Shown here one piece after another: positions 32,520 to 43,707 of a DNA stretch of 64,000 nt (its first letter is position 1; every line of letters begins with the position of its first letter). The stretch covers positions 559,583 through 623,582 of the forward strand of contig VXBP01002360.1 of NCBI GenBank assembly GCA_013400115.1, read 5' to 3'. The position numbers and the translations under genes are program-made. Origin of the DNA: Rhinopomastus cyanomelas. Lineage: Eukaryota; Chordata; Aves; Bucerotiformes; Rhinopomastidae. Under the pieces are notes generated by a model. It was not told the origin of the DNA and ran no database searches. It was given only the letters and a program-made list of their open reading frames with translations.

Positions 32520-33291
32520 CAGGGCAAGTGTAGAGTCTGGCATCTGGGCAAGAGCAACGTTAGGTACCAGTATGGGGTGGAGACTGAGCTGTTGGAGAGC
32601 AGTGTGGGAGAAAGGGACCTGGGGGTCCTGGTGGCCAGCAGAAGCCAGCAATGGGCACTTGTGGCCAAGAAAGCCAGTGGCATCCTGGGGTGGATTAGAA
32701 GCGGGGTGGTTAGCAGATCGAGAGAGGTTCTCCTCTTCTGCTCTGCCCTGCTGAGATCACACCTGGAGTATTGTGTCCATTTCTGGACCCCTCAGTTCCA
32801 GAAGGACACAGAGCTTCTGGAAAGGGTCCAGCACAGAGCCATGAAGATGGTGAAGGGAGTGGAGCATCTCCCTGCTGAGTAAAGGCTGAGGGAGCTGGGT
32901 CTCTTGAGCTTGGGAAAAAGGACATTGAGGGGTGACCTCATTACTGTTGATTGGTAATATGGAAAGGGTTAGGGTGGGTGTCAGGAGAGTGGAGCCAGGC
33001 TCTGCTCAGTGGCACCTAATGACAGGAGAAGGGCAATGGGTGTCAGCTAGAGCAACAAGAGGTTCCATATCAATCCGAGAAGGAACTTCTTCCCAGTGAG
33101 GGTGACAGAGCACTGGAAGGGGCTGCCCAGGGGGGTTGTGGAGTCTCCTTCTCTGGAGACGTTTCAGACCCACCTGGCCATGTTCCTGTGCAACTTATCT
33201 AGGAGATCCTGCTGTGTCAGGGGGATTGGACTGGATGATCTTTCGAGGTGCCTTCCAATCCCTGATGACTGTGATTCTGTGAAATAATTGA
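32520..33291 (+). mobile_element. CR1 family A, longest copy, about 770 bp
   Basis: GGCAAGTGTAGAGTCTGGCA and ACCAGTATGGGGTGGAGACT (end of the coding part in CR1 elements), GGGGGTCCTGGTGGCCAGCA, GGCCAAGAAAGCCAGTGGCA, and tail GATGACTGTGATTCTGTG, followed by a second octamer at about 33291-33299. The frame across 32460-32882 is LINE-derived and broken by a stop (GAGTAAAGGC) at the end of the LPDEE-like motif. Confidence 0.95.
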
Positions 33292-34651
33292 TTCTGTGAG
33301 GCAGTAGAAATCTGAAGATCTAGTGAGGTTCTAATTGCATAGTAAAGCCCACAACACACTGCTGCCTTCCCATGACAAAGACCTTGAGTGGTGGTGAGTT
33401 TGTAGATAAATGGGTGTTTCTTATGAAGCACAGTGAAGAGAATAAATTCATACTTCATTTATCACCTCGTTAATTGGCTACCTACTGGTAATCTCTGATC
33501 CATTGGGGATGGTTAAATGAAGACTTGAGGAATGTAAAGCCCAGGATGTCTGTGAGATGGACAGGAATAGAGCTAAGACAAATACAAAACTTCTTTCCCA
33601 TAAAGTCATCAGCGTGTGTTCCAAGGGAGCTACCACCTGAGTTTCACCCGAAAGCTGCGTGGCAGGGCACCCCTTGGCTGCAGTAAAGTCTCTGAGGAGC
33701 AGCACATCGCACCGTGCTGTGATTAATTTCTCTGGTTTCAGTGACTGTTTGGGGGTTTCAAGTACAGCACTCAAGATGTGGGATCCTCTCAGGTGAGTCA
33801 CACACTCTGAGTATAAAAGGTCCAGTCATCACATCCATCATTCAGCAAGGATGAGCATGTTCTCAGAGGCTTTTCCACTCTAGGAACAGCTGGTATCCCA
33901 GCAGGACTTTCCCAATGTTCAGCTTAATTTTCCTGCTGTCTGAATTTTCTCTCTTACTCCAGTTAGGACTCAGGTGGAGTTTTTCCTGGTCCTGCTTGGC
34001 CAGGCTTCCCACTTGGCCAAGAACAACTTAACGGGCAAAGCCCCAGTCTGTTGCTGAATAGCTCGTTGCTTCAGCCTAAACCCTTACCAGCGAAATCTGA
34101 GACCTGAAAGGATCCTTCTGCAAAGAGGATGGACAGAGGTACCCAGCTGGTGCTTCCACATGATGTCATGTCAAGCTGTGTAGAGCCCTGACTTCTTGAA
34201 AGCCAAGGCTTGGGAAGGCAGTTGGCCCTAGCTAATTAGGTTTATCTGCAAGGCTAATTAGCTCATCCCCAGTGCCCTACAACTGTGGCTTCGTGCTTTC
34301 AGGCTCAGCTGACAGCAGGCTAGAACTTTCTTTGCTATGCAGATGTGCAGATACCTGCTGAACTGCCAGCTCCCTGAGGAAATGAAAGGACTGTGATTCT
34401 CCCACAGAAGTGTCACACAAAGCTATAGGTTCAGGTTCTCCCTCTGGATTGATGTTTCTCTGTCTAGCAAATTGAACACACATGATTGAGTCACCCAGCA
34501 CGAGGGGATCCAACTGTCTCAAGAGTGCAAATTCTTGGGAGAGCAGCTGTGGGTGAAGTGATTGTTGTAGGTTAAGGACTTAAATCAGTGTCTTCCACAT
34601 CACAGGCTGAAAGAATCCCCCAAACAGTACAAGAAAATACTCTGGTGTCCA
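33292..34651. other. 1.36 kb CR1-free DNA with an isolated TATA box
   Basis: Includes the TGAGTCA and TATAAAAGG pair at 33794-33820, listed separately. I recognise no coding exon. Confidence 0.45.
33794..33820 (+). promoter_or_regulatory. AP-1-like site and consensus TATA box
   Basis: TGAGTCA at 33794-33800 and TATAAAAGG at 33812-33820. The first downstream ATG (33851) opens only ten codons, so if this is a promoter the transcript is non-coding or spliced. No LTR boundary found. Confidence 0.25.
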
Positions 34652-35085
34652 GTGCAGAGCCACGGAGATGATGAAGAGAGTGGAGCATCTCCCTGATGAG
34701 GAAAGGCTGAGGGAACTGGGTCTCTTGAGCTGGGAGAAAAGGAGACTGGGGGGTGGCCCCATGAATGTTGATAAATATGGAAAGGGAGGGTATCAGGAGG
34801 ATGCAGCCAGGCTCTGCTCAGTGGCATCTAATGACAGGACAAGGGGCAATGGGTGTGAGCTGGAACAGAGGAGGTTCCACATAAATACAAGAAGGAACTT
34901 CTTCCCAGTGAGGGTGACTGGCAGGGGCTATTCATGGGGATTGTGGAGTCTCCTTCTCCCGAGACGTTTAAAACCCGCCTGGATATGTTCCTGTGCAACT
35001 TGATCTAGGTGATCCTGCTGTGGCAGGAGGTTTGGACTGGAAGGTCTTTGAGGTTCCTTCCAACCCCTAATGTTTTGTGATTCTG
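34652..35085 (+). mobile_element. CR1 family A 3' end, about 430 bp
   Basis: GTGCAGAGCCACGGAGATGA, CTCCCTGATGAGGAAAGGCT, GGGTATCAGGAGGATGCAGC, and tail CCCTAATGTTTTGTGATTCT. About 10 bases are missing at GGGTGACTGGCAGGGG. Confidence 0.94.
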
Positions 35086-36849
35086 TGTGTTTAGTCTTAC
35101 AGTCTTGACTGCTTTCTGGTTTGGATCAACACAACCTGAACAATTAAGGCTGTAGCTGGCATTTGCAGTTGGAGAAGAGTGATCATTCTGTTCTCTGAAA
35201 TTCTCACGCGTAGCGATATTGTGCAAAGGCTCTGCTGGGCCCTGCACCCAGACTCTGGAAGGAAGTGAGTAATCCCTTCAGAGATGCAATCTGCACCTCC
35301 ACAGACATGCAGTAAGAGGTTCTGGCTGCGTGTGACCAGCAGTGTGTGGGGAAATATCAACTTCTTGCTAATCATTTTTCTGTGAGTGCATCAATTATTT
35401 CTCCAGTGGGCTAAGAAAAAGGGTAGGGGATCCTGGAGTTGCTGAGCTGAGCAAAGCCTGGGCCATGTGAACTGGGTCTGTAGAGAAATGTGTGATTAAG
35501 AAGAGAGGAAAAACGAGCTAGGCTGGGATTGAAGGGCTGAATTTGAATATGGGAGGTAGAACTTGAAAAGGAATCCTTAAATAGTTGAGATAAGCTTTAG
35601 TATCCTTGTATCTTTATTTGAACTAGACTGTTGAACATTCATAGCCTGTCTATCTCACATCTGTGCCCCTTGAGATATGCCTCAAATAATTCATCCCATA
35701 GGGAGTCACACATTTGTAGGAGTTGATGTAGATCTGTCCTTCCTGGGCCTGCGAACCCCAACAGCGCCTTTCCTCCTGTACAAGGGAGAGAAGCTCTGCA
35801 GGAGCCTGTTGGACACACGCTGACTGTCCTTGGACTCTCAAAAACCTCTTCAGTCTGCTGCTCCTATAGGGCTGTTCCTGCCTGGTGGGCTGCAGGGTTT
35901 GTTTCATCGATCAGAGCAGCAGGTCAGTGTTTTTCTTCCTTCTGTTTTTATTCCCTTCTCTTATCTCTGCCTCTCCTACCCATTCCCCCCGGGGAAAGTC
36001 TTCACGGTGTCCTTGAATGAACCCCAGCTACAACTTCATCTCTGCAGACATCTCGATCTGCCTGTATCTTGCACAAGATAGAATGAGGGGCTTTTTCCTG
36101 GCGGCACTCGCAGGCCCAGTGGACAGCAGATCAATCCCTGGCTGGTTCTTCTATCCCTTTGGGTATCATTGCATCTGCTCCCACATCGGATCTCTGCAAT
36201 CTCCGATGACTCAGACGTAGGTAGTTGTATATGAATTCAGTGCAAGTTGGCTGAAACTTTAACATCTCCAGGAGCCTTAATTGCTTTCCAGATCTGACTT
36301 GTTCCAAGTGCTGTTCAGACATGACCTGCTTAATCCTTCCAGCATCTCAGCGCGGGGTTTAGCATATACAAGGAAGGTTTTAGAGGTGAACAACCAGCTC
36401 AGGTGGCTTTGTTTATTGCCACTTGTCCAGCTCTGCAGGTCACACGTTTGTGACCACCTCATATATATTGTAGACTGGGTTATTCAGAAGAATCTGGTAA
36501 ATTTCTGAACAATTTCATTATTTATTTTTAACCAATGCCTGAGAAAGTAGCCCACAGGAACCAGGAAATGAGAAGGAGTTGGTTAGCGATGATGACCATG
36601 CGATGCTGTGCCATCTGATAAAGACTGTGTTTATATAAATCACTGGAACGCTGCACATTTTGTAGTTTAAAATTGCATCAAACACTGAATATTTCTGTAT
36701 TTTTTTAAAATTTTTTCTAATGATAGAATTTCTGTCTGGCTAATGCCTCTCGCTGGTAGATCCTGGCACCTTGACGTTTTGATTGTCGAGAGACAATCAA
36801 AAAGGGCTGCAACTGAGTGCTAGAACATTTTCCAAATCATACTCAAGGT
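35086..36849. other. 1.76 kb CR1-free unique DNA
   Basis: Holds the perfect hairpin at 36777-36802. No exon is recognised. Confidence 0.45.
36777..36802 (+). other. Perfect 11-bp hairpin with GAGA loop
   Basis: TTTTGATTGTC, loop GAGA, then GACAATCAAAA. All 11 pairs match. The loop fits the GNRA pattern. Confidence 0.9.
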
Positions 36850-36932
36850 TATTTATCTATCTATCCATCTATTTATCTGTCTATCTATGTATATATCTAT
36901 TTATTTTTCTATTTATTTATCTATTTATTTTA
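36850..36932 (+). repeat. Interrupted TATC/TTAT tetranucleotide array
   Basis: TTATTTATCTATCTATCCAT followed by ATTTATTTATCTATTTATTT. The 73-codon frame over it (rich in I, Y and L) is a product of the repeat. Confidence 0.92.
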
Positions 36933-36990
36933 ACTTCCGTAAATTATTGTCACTCAACCCTAAAAACACAAGACAAAGCGAACCACAAGT

Positions 36991-37223
36991 CACAGAATCA
37001 TTAGGGATTGGAAAGGACCACGAAAGATCATCCAGTCCAATCCCCCTGCCACAGCAGGATCACCTAGACCAAGTCACACAGGAACATGGCCAGGTGGGTT
37101 TGAAACGTCTCCAGAGAAGGAGACTCCACAACCCCCCTGGGCAGCCCCTTCCAGTGCTCTGTCACCCTCACTGGGAAAAAGTTCCTTCTGATATTGATGT
37201 GGAACCTCCTCTGTTCCAGCTGC
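36991..37223 (-). mobile_element. CR1 family A 3' end, about 230 bp
   Basis: CACAGAATCATTAGGGATTG, CACCTAGACCAAGTCACACA, TGTCACCCTCACTGGGAAAA and ACCTCCTCTGTTCCAGCT, then unrelated sequence. Confidence 0.94.
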
Positions 37224-37807
37224 AGCTTCTGGTCAGTGAGGAGCCCTCATTTTCCAACACAGCTGTGTTGTTCTAGGTATGCAAAGAAAGAGAGAAACCC
37301 CAATACAGCAGTGAGCTCTTACCACCTGAGCAGTAATATCACCAGTGATGTTTGCTTTTAATTTCTAAAACCTTGGCTGTCATCACTTCTTAAGGCAAGT
37401 TGTTCAGAGGCTGAGGCATGTGAGGTCTCATGTGACAATTCCCAAGCCTAAGATCACCTCGCTGTGTTGTAAGATCGTTCAGCTCCTCCCTTACCTCTTT
37501 CTCTACCAGAAAGTCAGGGGTGTGGAAACGTGCAAACCCACAGCCTCTGTCTCAGTGGTTTTCTGAAATCGATTTTCTGTGCCTCTGCCCAGCTTCACAC
37601 AAAGCTCCTGCCTGCAGGGTCCCTCAGAATCAAGTCTGACCAAATCTTCGTGAGCAAGGTGCTGCTGTCACACCGAGAGGCACCAAGTTCATTGGTTCCT
37701 GCAGAACTAACAGGGTTTAGTAATTATTTGATTTTTTAATCTGAGTAGGGGAGTGGGAGTTGCTGTTGATGCCTGCACATCCAACAAGGCAAAAGGGCTT
37801 CCCATCT
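37224..37807. other. Unique sequence
   Basis: No gene or repeat recognised. Confidence 0.4.
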
Positions 37808-38300
37808 GAGGAAGATGATCACAGGATCCCAGTAGACCAGATTGGAAGGGACCTCAAGGATCGTGGAATCCAACCCTTTAAGCTAAAGCAATCCAGTTTA
37901 AATGAGCTGGCCCAGCACCCTGTCAAGCTGAGCCTCAAACTGTCTCAAGCTGAGGACTCCACCACTTCTGGGAAGACCATTCTAGTGTCTGATTGCTCTC
38001 ACAGGGAAACATTTCTCTCTGGAGTCCAACTGGAATCTCCCCAGGAGCAGTTTGTGTCCATCACCTCTGGTCTTTTCTATGGGGCTCCTTGTGAAAAGGG
38101 AGTCTCCATCTTCCTGGCAGCCACCCTTCACCTACTGGGACGTGGGGATAAGGTCCCCCCTGAGCCTTCTCTTCCAAAGGCTGAACATACCCAGCTGTCT
38201 CAGCTTTTTTTCATATGGCAGGGCTTCTAGTCCTTTGATTATCATGGCCCTTCTCTCTCCACACCATCTCTGCGTAGCGGTGCTGGTGCCCTGAGCACTG
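37808..38300 (-). mobile_element. CR1 family E 3' end, about 490 bp
   Basis: GATCACAGGATCCCAGTAGA, CAGCACCCTGTCAAGCTGAG, GGAATCTCCCCAGGAGCAGT, TGAAAAGGGAGTCTCCATC and CCAAAGGCTGAACATACCC. Confidence 0.88.
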
Positions 38301-38841
38301 TGTTAGTCACCTAAAGCCAGGCCAATGGGGCTTTGAGATTATTTCTATCTCGCCCAGCAGTGCTGTTCTTGCCAGCCTCCTCACTGCCCATCACACCTGC
38401 ACCTTCCCTCCGAGAGCCAGGCTGGAACCAGCTATTATCTTTGTCTCTGAAAACAAACATGCCCATTACGGTCTAAAATTAGGATGCTCTTCCTTCTCCT
38501 CCACCTTTCACAGCTCATAAACTGGCTGCAGAGGGAGACTGCTGAAAATGCAGCCCCTTTCTGTTTATACACAGCCCAGGTCTGGCTTTAGTGCCCTTCG
38601 TAACGGGAAGAGACAGGCTGAACTGCTCATTCACACCTGGCTATGTTTAGGGCACAGCCTAAATGTGGCTGCCTCGTACGTGGCTACGGCGAGGCTGGCG
38701 CAGACAGGCCCACTGTGGACAGAACTTGTTCCACGAGTGAATCCAACGAAAACTTGGTCTTTACTGTTGTCAAAATACTTTATTCAGTGGCTGTGGATCT
38801 GCTGTAATCCCTCTGTGTCACGGATTTTCTTGGTCCGCTCT
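38301..38841. other. Unique sequence
   Basis: Nothing recognised. Confidence 0.4.
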
Positions 38842-39003
38842 GATGAGGACAGGCTGAGAGAGTTGGGATTGTTCAGCCTGAAGAGGAGAAGGCTCTGGGA
38901 GAGGTCTGTAGAGTGACCTTCCCATCCCTGAAAGGGGCTGTCAGAAGGCTGGGAAAGCTGGTTGCAAGGGCAGGGAATGATAGGACAAGGGGTGATGGTT
39001 TGA
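38842..39003 (+). mobile_element. CR1 family C, 5' half, split by a younger CR1
   Basis: GATGAGGACAGGCTGAGAGA, GTTCAGCCTGAAGAGGAGAA, CCTGAAAGGGGCTGTCAGAA, and ACAAGGGGTGATGGTTTGAA where the insertion begins. Confidence 0.92.
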
Positions 39004-39143
39004 ATCATTGAATCATTAGGGTTTGGAAGGGACCTCAAAAGATCATCGAGTCCAATCCCACTGACACAGCAGGATCACCTAGACCAAGTCGCACAGGAAC
39101 ACATCCAGGAGGGTTAGAAATGTCTCCTGAGAAGGAGACTCCT
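39004..39143 (-). mobile_element. CR1 family A inserted into the family C copy
   Basis: TCATTGAATCATTAGGGTTT, CCAATCCCACTGACACAGCA, CCAAGTCGCACAGGAACACA and GAGAAGGAGACTCCTGG. The host resumes at once with GAAAAGGGGAGATTGAGATC. Confidence 0.92.
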
Positions 39144-39380
39144 GGAAAAGGGGAGATTGAGATCAGATATCAGGAAAAGTTGTTGAATCTGAGAGTAGGG
39201 GATACCTGGAACAGGCTGCCCAGAGAGGTGGTGGAAGCCCCATCCCTGGAGCCATTCAAGGTCAGGCTAGATGGAGCTCTGGGCTGTCTGGTCTGGTGAG
39301 TGATGGCCCTGCTTCTTGCAGGGCGGTTGGGCAGGACATCCTTTGGAGGTGCCTTCCAACCCAGTACATTCCATGATTCT
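39144..39380 (+). mobile_element. CR1 family C, 3' half, after the insertion
   Basis: GAAAAGGGGAGATTGAGATC, GGCTGCCCAGAGAGGTGGTG, GGTGAGTGATGGCCCTGC and GTACATTCCATGATTC tail. Confidence 0.92.
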
Positions 39381-40391
39381 AACTGGTGCTGTGATGTCCT
39401 GGCCGTGTCTTGCTGGGAGCCATGCAGGTCAGCCAGGGACCAAGAAAGGAGGAAGCTGTTGGCACCACAGTCTGCTGCAGCAGAAACCTCTCCACCAGGA
39501 CTTTCCTGTAGCCTGCTCGAGCTGTGCAGATTTTTGCCGGCGTCGGATGAGAGTTGTTTAGGGATCTGGGGCAAACCAGTAGAACAGGCTGAGGAATCCC
39601 AGTGGCAGGGCCAATCCTGGCTGCTGCAGGAGTAAACAACCAGGAGCCGTTGTTCATCCTCCTAGCTCTCTGCAGGACACGGGCTGTAAATTACATCGAG
39701 GAACAAAAGGTTGATGGGAGTAGAACCGGGTGCCCAACTTCCCAAGGGAGTGCTTTGCCCTCCAGCCAAAGAGAGTAGCTTTTCTGGCTTAAACCAGCAC
39801 AGGCTCTCCTTGTGCCTTCCCAGCAGCACTCCAAGAGCAGATTCCTCACCTCTAGACCATCTCCAAGAAGGAGATTTGCTGCGCTGGAGCAGTGACAACC
39901 ATTTCCATTACAAAACCTGGTTTCAGGGGTTGACCGTGGAAATTAAATCCGGTCTGAAACGCAGGAAACGAGGCAGCAGTCGAAGGACAGGGGAGGAAAT
40001 GTTATTAAAAAGGCCATATCTCACTGAGATTACGGCTAAATGGGTATAAAACCCTCCCTCCTCCCCCGAACCCAGCTGTGGGCTGTGCAGAACGGGTGCA
40101 GAATTACCTAATGAGGTTTGAGCTGCTTGTATTCATCAAGTCTAAGTTCTTCATCTCCCCGTAACAAGCTTGAAATTTCCACTGAAGCCTGTCCACAGCA
40201 TTATTTTAATTTTGTACTTATTTATGTTTTCTAGAAAAGGGTCCTTCTTCAAATTAGGGGCTTCCTTCTTCAAAATTTCTGTGCTTTATAATAGCAGTGG
40301 CAGCTGTTTTGACAGGAATTCATTTCCTTTCTTCCCCCCTCTCTGCATTTGGTGGTGAAACTGGTCTCCGTTGGTGTCAGTCTTTTTCATC
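39381..40391. other. 1 kb CR1-free DNA
   Basis: GC-richer than its surroundings. Several open frames on both strands overlap each other here, but none has a family signature or splice support. Confidence 0.4.
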
Positions 40392-40654
40392 CAGTGATAG
40401 GACAAGGGGCAACTGGTGTGAGCTGGAACAGAGGAGGTTCCATATAAATATGAGAAGGAACTTCTTCATGGTGAGGGTGACAGAGCCCTGGAAGGGGCTG
40501 CCCAGTGGGGTTGTGGAGTCTCCTTCACTGGAGACATTTAAAATCCAGCTTGACATGTTCCTGTGCAACTGGATCTAGGTGATCCTGCTGTGGCAAGGGG
40601 ATTGGACTGGATGATCTTTCAAGGTCCCTTCCAATCCCTAATGTTCTGTGATTC
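40392..40654 (+). mobile_element. CR1 family A 3' end, about 260 bp
   Basis: CAGTGATAGGACAAGGGGCA to CCCTAATGTTCTGTGATTC, near consensus throughout. Confidence 0.95.
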
Positions 40655-41068
40655 ATCCTCAGTTCAGGTATGTTCATGTTCTGGTCTGTCCACCTAGTAA
40701 AATCAAAATAAATATGTATTATAGGGTGAGGCTGCCCCACTGCAGTCAGTGGAATTTTGGCCTCGGACTTGAGCTAGCGCAGAATTTCATCCTCTGAGGG
40801 GATTCCAGCAAGAGCATCCCTTTGTACGGCTGCAAGCCACGCGTGCTCCTTCTCCAGGGCTCCAGCGTGTGTGCTCCCTGATAGGATTTAAACCAGAATT
40901 AATTGTGCTGGCTTTGGTTCCCATCCCTGCCAGAATCACAGAGGGGCTGTTGTGGGGCTCCTGTGTGGTGCTGCACCATCACGGAGCCTGTATCCGCTGC
41001 GCCAGAGGCTTCACAGCAAAACACTTGTTTTAAATGTTGGGGAGTTTGTCCTTTGTAACTAAATGTTT
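40655..41068. other. Unique sequence
   Basis: Nothing recognised. Confidence 0.4.
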
Positions 41069-41373
41069 GTTTATCCTTTCACTGCATTTTTATCCTTTTT
41101 AAAGTAAATTTTTATCCTGTTTTAAGCTAATTTTTTAACCCTTTAAAATTATCTTTTTTAAAACTAAACTTTTATCCTTCTAGAATAAATTTTATTCCCT
41201 TTAAATTTTTATACTCTTTAAGCAAATTCTTTATCCTTTTGAATGAATTTTTTTACCATTTTAAAGTAAGTTTTTATACTCTTTAAACAAATTCTTTATC
41301 CTTTTAAATGAATTTTTTACCTTTTTAAAGTAAGTTTTTATACTCTTTTTTTTTTTTATACTCTTTAAACAAA
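41069..41373 (+). repeat. AT-rich minisatellite of TTTTTATCCTTTTAAA type
   Basis: TTTTATCC and TTTAAA words recur every 25-40 bases. The last 130 bases resolve into a 64-65-bp unit, with TTTTTATACTCTTTAAA at about 41206, 41271 and 41335, and a T15-like run at 41345-41357. Confidence 0.88.
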
Positions 41374-41975
41374 GAGTGTTGGGTCTGAGCGTGCGTCCTA
41401 GCTGGTGCGCAAGAGGCACAAACTCACGCGTTCTCTACGTGCAGTTGATCTGTCGTGGGGTTTACCCCAGGACGTGACTTACTGAGGTGAATTAGTTTTC
41501 ATGCCCACATCTGACTTTTCCTTTTGTTAGGTCCTGGCGCATCCATCCCCTGGAGCCTAATCTTAGCCCGATTTAATCAGGCAGCCAGCGCGAGACTTTC
41601 CGAAGTGACCCCTCTCCCACCCCGCCAAGCACCCAGCAGCACCGAGCAGCCCAGGGTGCAGATCAGATGATACTAGGTTCTGAGAAAACAACCCGCTCGT
41701 GATCTGATGTCAAAGGACTACAATTAGTCACTTCAGATCGCGAAGACACTAGGAATTTCCAGCCACGGTAAAATAAGACGTTTCCCTCTCGAACACTTGC
41801 CCACGTCCCTGGAACGGACGTTATTCTCCGGGTAGCGGTGCCAAAGAAAACTTGATTTCTATTTTTTTCTTAAATTCCACAGAATTGTGAATTCAGGGCA
41901 TTAACTGAGAGGTATTTTGTGCTCATCAGAAGAATAAGAATGAAAGGTACCTGAAATTTTTAATCAATTACTCCC
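41374..41975. other. Unique sequence
   Basis: Locally CpG-containing (41380-41660) but with no exon that I can delimit. Confidence 0.4.
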
Positions 41976-42456
41976 AGGTACCAGTATAGGGTGGGGACTG
42001 GCCTGCTGGAGAGCAGCATAGGAGAAAGGGATCTGGGGGTCCTGGTGGCCAGCAGGATAGCCAAGAGCCAGCAGCGTGCCCTTGTGTCCAAGAAGGCCAA
42101 CGGCATCTTGGGGTGGATTAGAAGTGGGGTAGTTAGTAGACTGAGAGAGGTTCTGCCCCTCTACTCTGCCCTGTTGAGACCACATCTGGAATCTTGTGTC
42201 CATTTCTGGGCCACTCAGTTCCAGAAGGACACAGAGCTGCTGGAGAGAGTCCAGGGTGAGCTGGAACAGAGGAGTTTCCACATCAGTATGAGAAAGACCT
42301 TCTTCCCAGTGAGGGTGACAGAGCACTGGAAGGGGCTGCCCAGGGGGGTTGTGGAGTCTCCTTCTCTGGAGATGTTTAAAACCCACCCGGACATGTTCCT
42401 GTGTGACTGGATCTAGAGGATCCTGCTCTGACAGGAGGACTGGACTGGATGATCTT
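41976..42456 (+). mobile_element. CR1 family A, about 480 bp, with internal deletion
   Basis: ACCAGTATAGGGTGGGGACT, GAGAGTCCAGG joined directly to GTGAGCTGGAACAGAGGA, then the usual 3' part. About 240 bases are missing at the joint, and the tail stops at GGATGATCTTTCAA. Confidence 0.93.
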
Positions 42457-42496
42457 TCAAACCAGGAGGTTAGAGAGCTTTGATTGAAATGGTTTG

Positions 42497-42581
42497 ATTC
42501 ACCTGCTCTGGCAGGGGGATTGGACTGGATGATCTTTCGAGATCCCTTCCTATCCCTAATGTGCTTTGATTCTGTGATTAT
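42497..42581 (+). mobile_element. CR1 family A tail fragment
   Basis: CACCTGCTCTGGCAGGGGGA to GTGCTTTGATTCTGTGATT. With the previous copy it may be one element split by a 40-base duplication or insertion. Confidence 0.88.
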
Positions 42582-43665
42582 GTTTCATCATCTTACAGGT
42601 CTTTACCAACTTAAGTTATTTCATAAGAGCATGATTCTGTGACTCCCTGATGCTGTGATCCACAGGGATGAATTTTGAAAGTCACCTGAATCCATTGAAT
42701 CATAGAATTGAAAGAAAAGATGCTCCTAGTAAGTTTACAACCTGTAATAACTGTGCACCATCATTTTATATTCCCCTAAACTTTATTCATATATTTCAGT
42801 GCCAAAATATGGAGAGCTACAAATAGACATGAATTCACAGATCATTTCCCCCCACCATTAACAGTGAGATGTGCAGGAGGTTGTTCTTTCCTTGTTTTAA
42901 GGCCATTGGTAGCAGCCAGTTCATCACCAAATGAAGCGTTTTCTCGCTTCACTTGAAAGTCACAAGTTTCTTAACAACAAAAAAAGACACCCGGTGTTTT
43001 AAGGGAAGATCTTTCACTTCAACCCTGTCCCATCAGATATTCTAGAGCTGTAGGAAAAGCCTGTTGGAACCTGTTGCTAAAAAAACAAGAGCTGAGGAAA
43101 GGGGTAGCGAACCATCTGTAAGTCAAAAGTCAAAGAGAAGGCAAAGTGCTGAAAACCTCTTTGTGTAACGTCCTCATGCCTGCGGCTGGCAAGGCCTGTC
43201 TGTATTTTTCCATTGTTTGTGTTTGCTGAGATTACAAATTAATGAGAAAAAGTCTTGTAACTGGGAGGGCTGACAGAGCAGGGATCTGATATCCAACCGC
43301 TCACTTCACATCTGCCCCGTGACGCTGAAGTCGGTGCACTGCTGGCTGTGGGGCAGTGCCAGTGTTTGTTGTAGATGGTGGGATGTGCTTCTGTGATCCC
43401 TGACCAACGCCTCGTCCCAGTTTGGCAGCTGGGAAGAGAGACCAGTGTGTGGGACCACCTTGGGAACTGAGGGACACAACAGACGTGGCTTTTGCTTATC
43501 TGCAGAGGTTTTGAGGTCTTCACTGATGCCTGGAGTCATATAGACCCCCCCTCTGCAATGAACATGTGTCCCTTGGGAGCTGAGACCTTGTCTGAACATC
43601 AGATTTGGACTGTCAGATGTTCTCATCCTGTTTCTCTGCTTTGCAAACGGGGAATGGGAGGAGTA
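42582..43665. other. 1.1 kb CR1-poor DNA
   Basis: ATTGAATCATAGAATTG near 42693 may be a CR1 octamer remnant. Nothing else recognised. Confidence 0.4.
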
Positions 43666-43707
43666 TCACAGAGTCACAGGACATTAGGGATCGGAAGGGA
43701 CCTCTGT
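43666..43707 (-). mobile_element. CR1 family A tail, about 40 bp
   Basis: TATCACAGAGTCACAGGACA then TTAGGGATCGGAAGGGACCT. One of the shortest CR1 insertions here and the one closest to the gene start. Confidence 0.82.

Noticed and set aside
32460..32882. 140-codon frame containing LESSVGERDLGVLVASR-type sequence
   Set aside because: It is the end of the CR1 coding region and start of its 3' part, broken by a stop; it is annotated as a mobile element, not a host gene.
36783..37276. Frames rich in I, Y, L and S
   Set aside because: Produced by the TATC/TTAT microsatellite and the following CR1.
41991..42416. 141-codon frame similar to the previous one
   Set aside because: Same CR1 origin, with an internal deletion that happens to keep the frame open.
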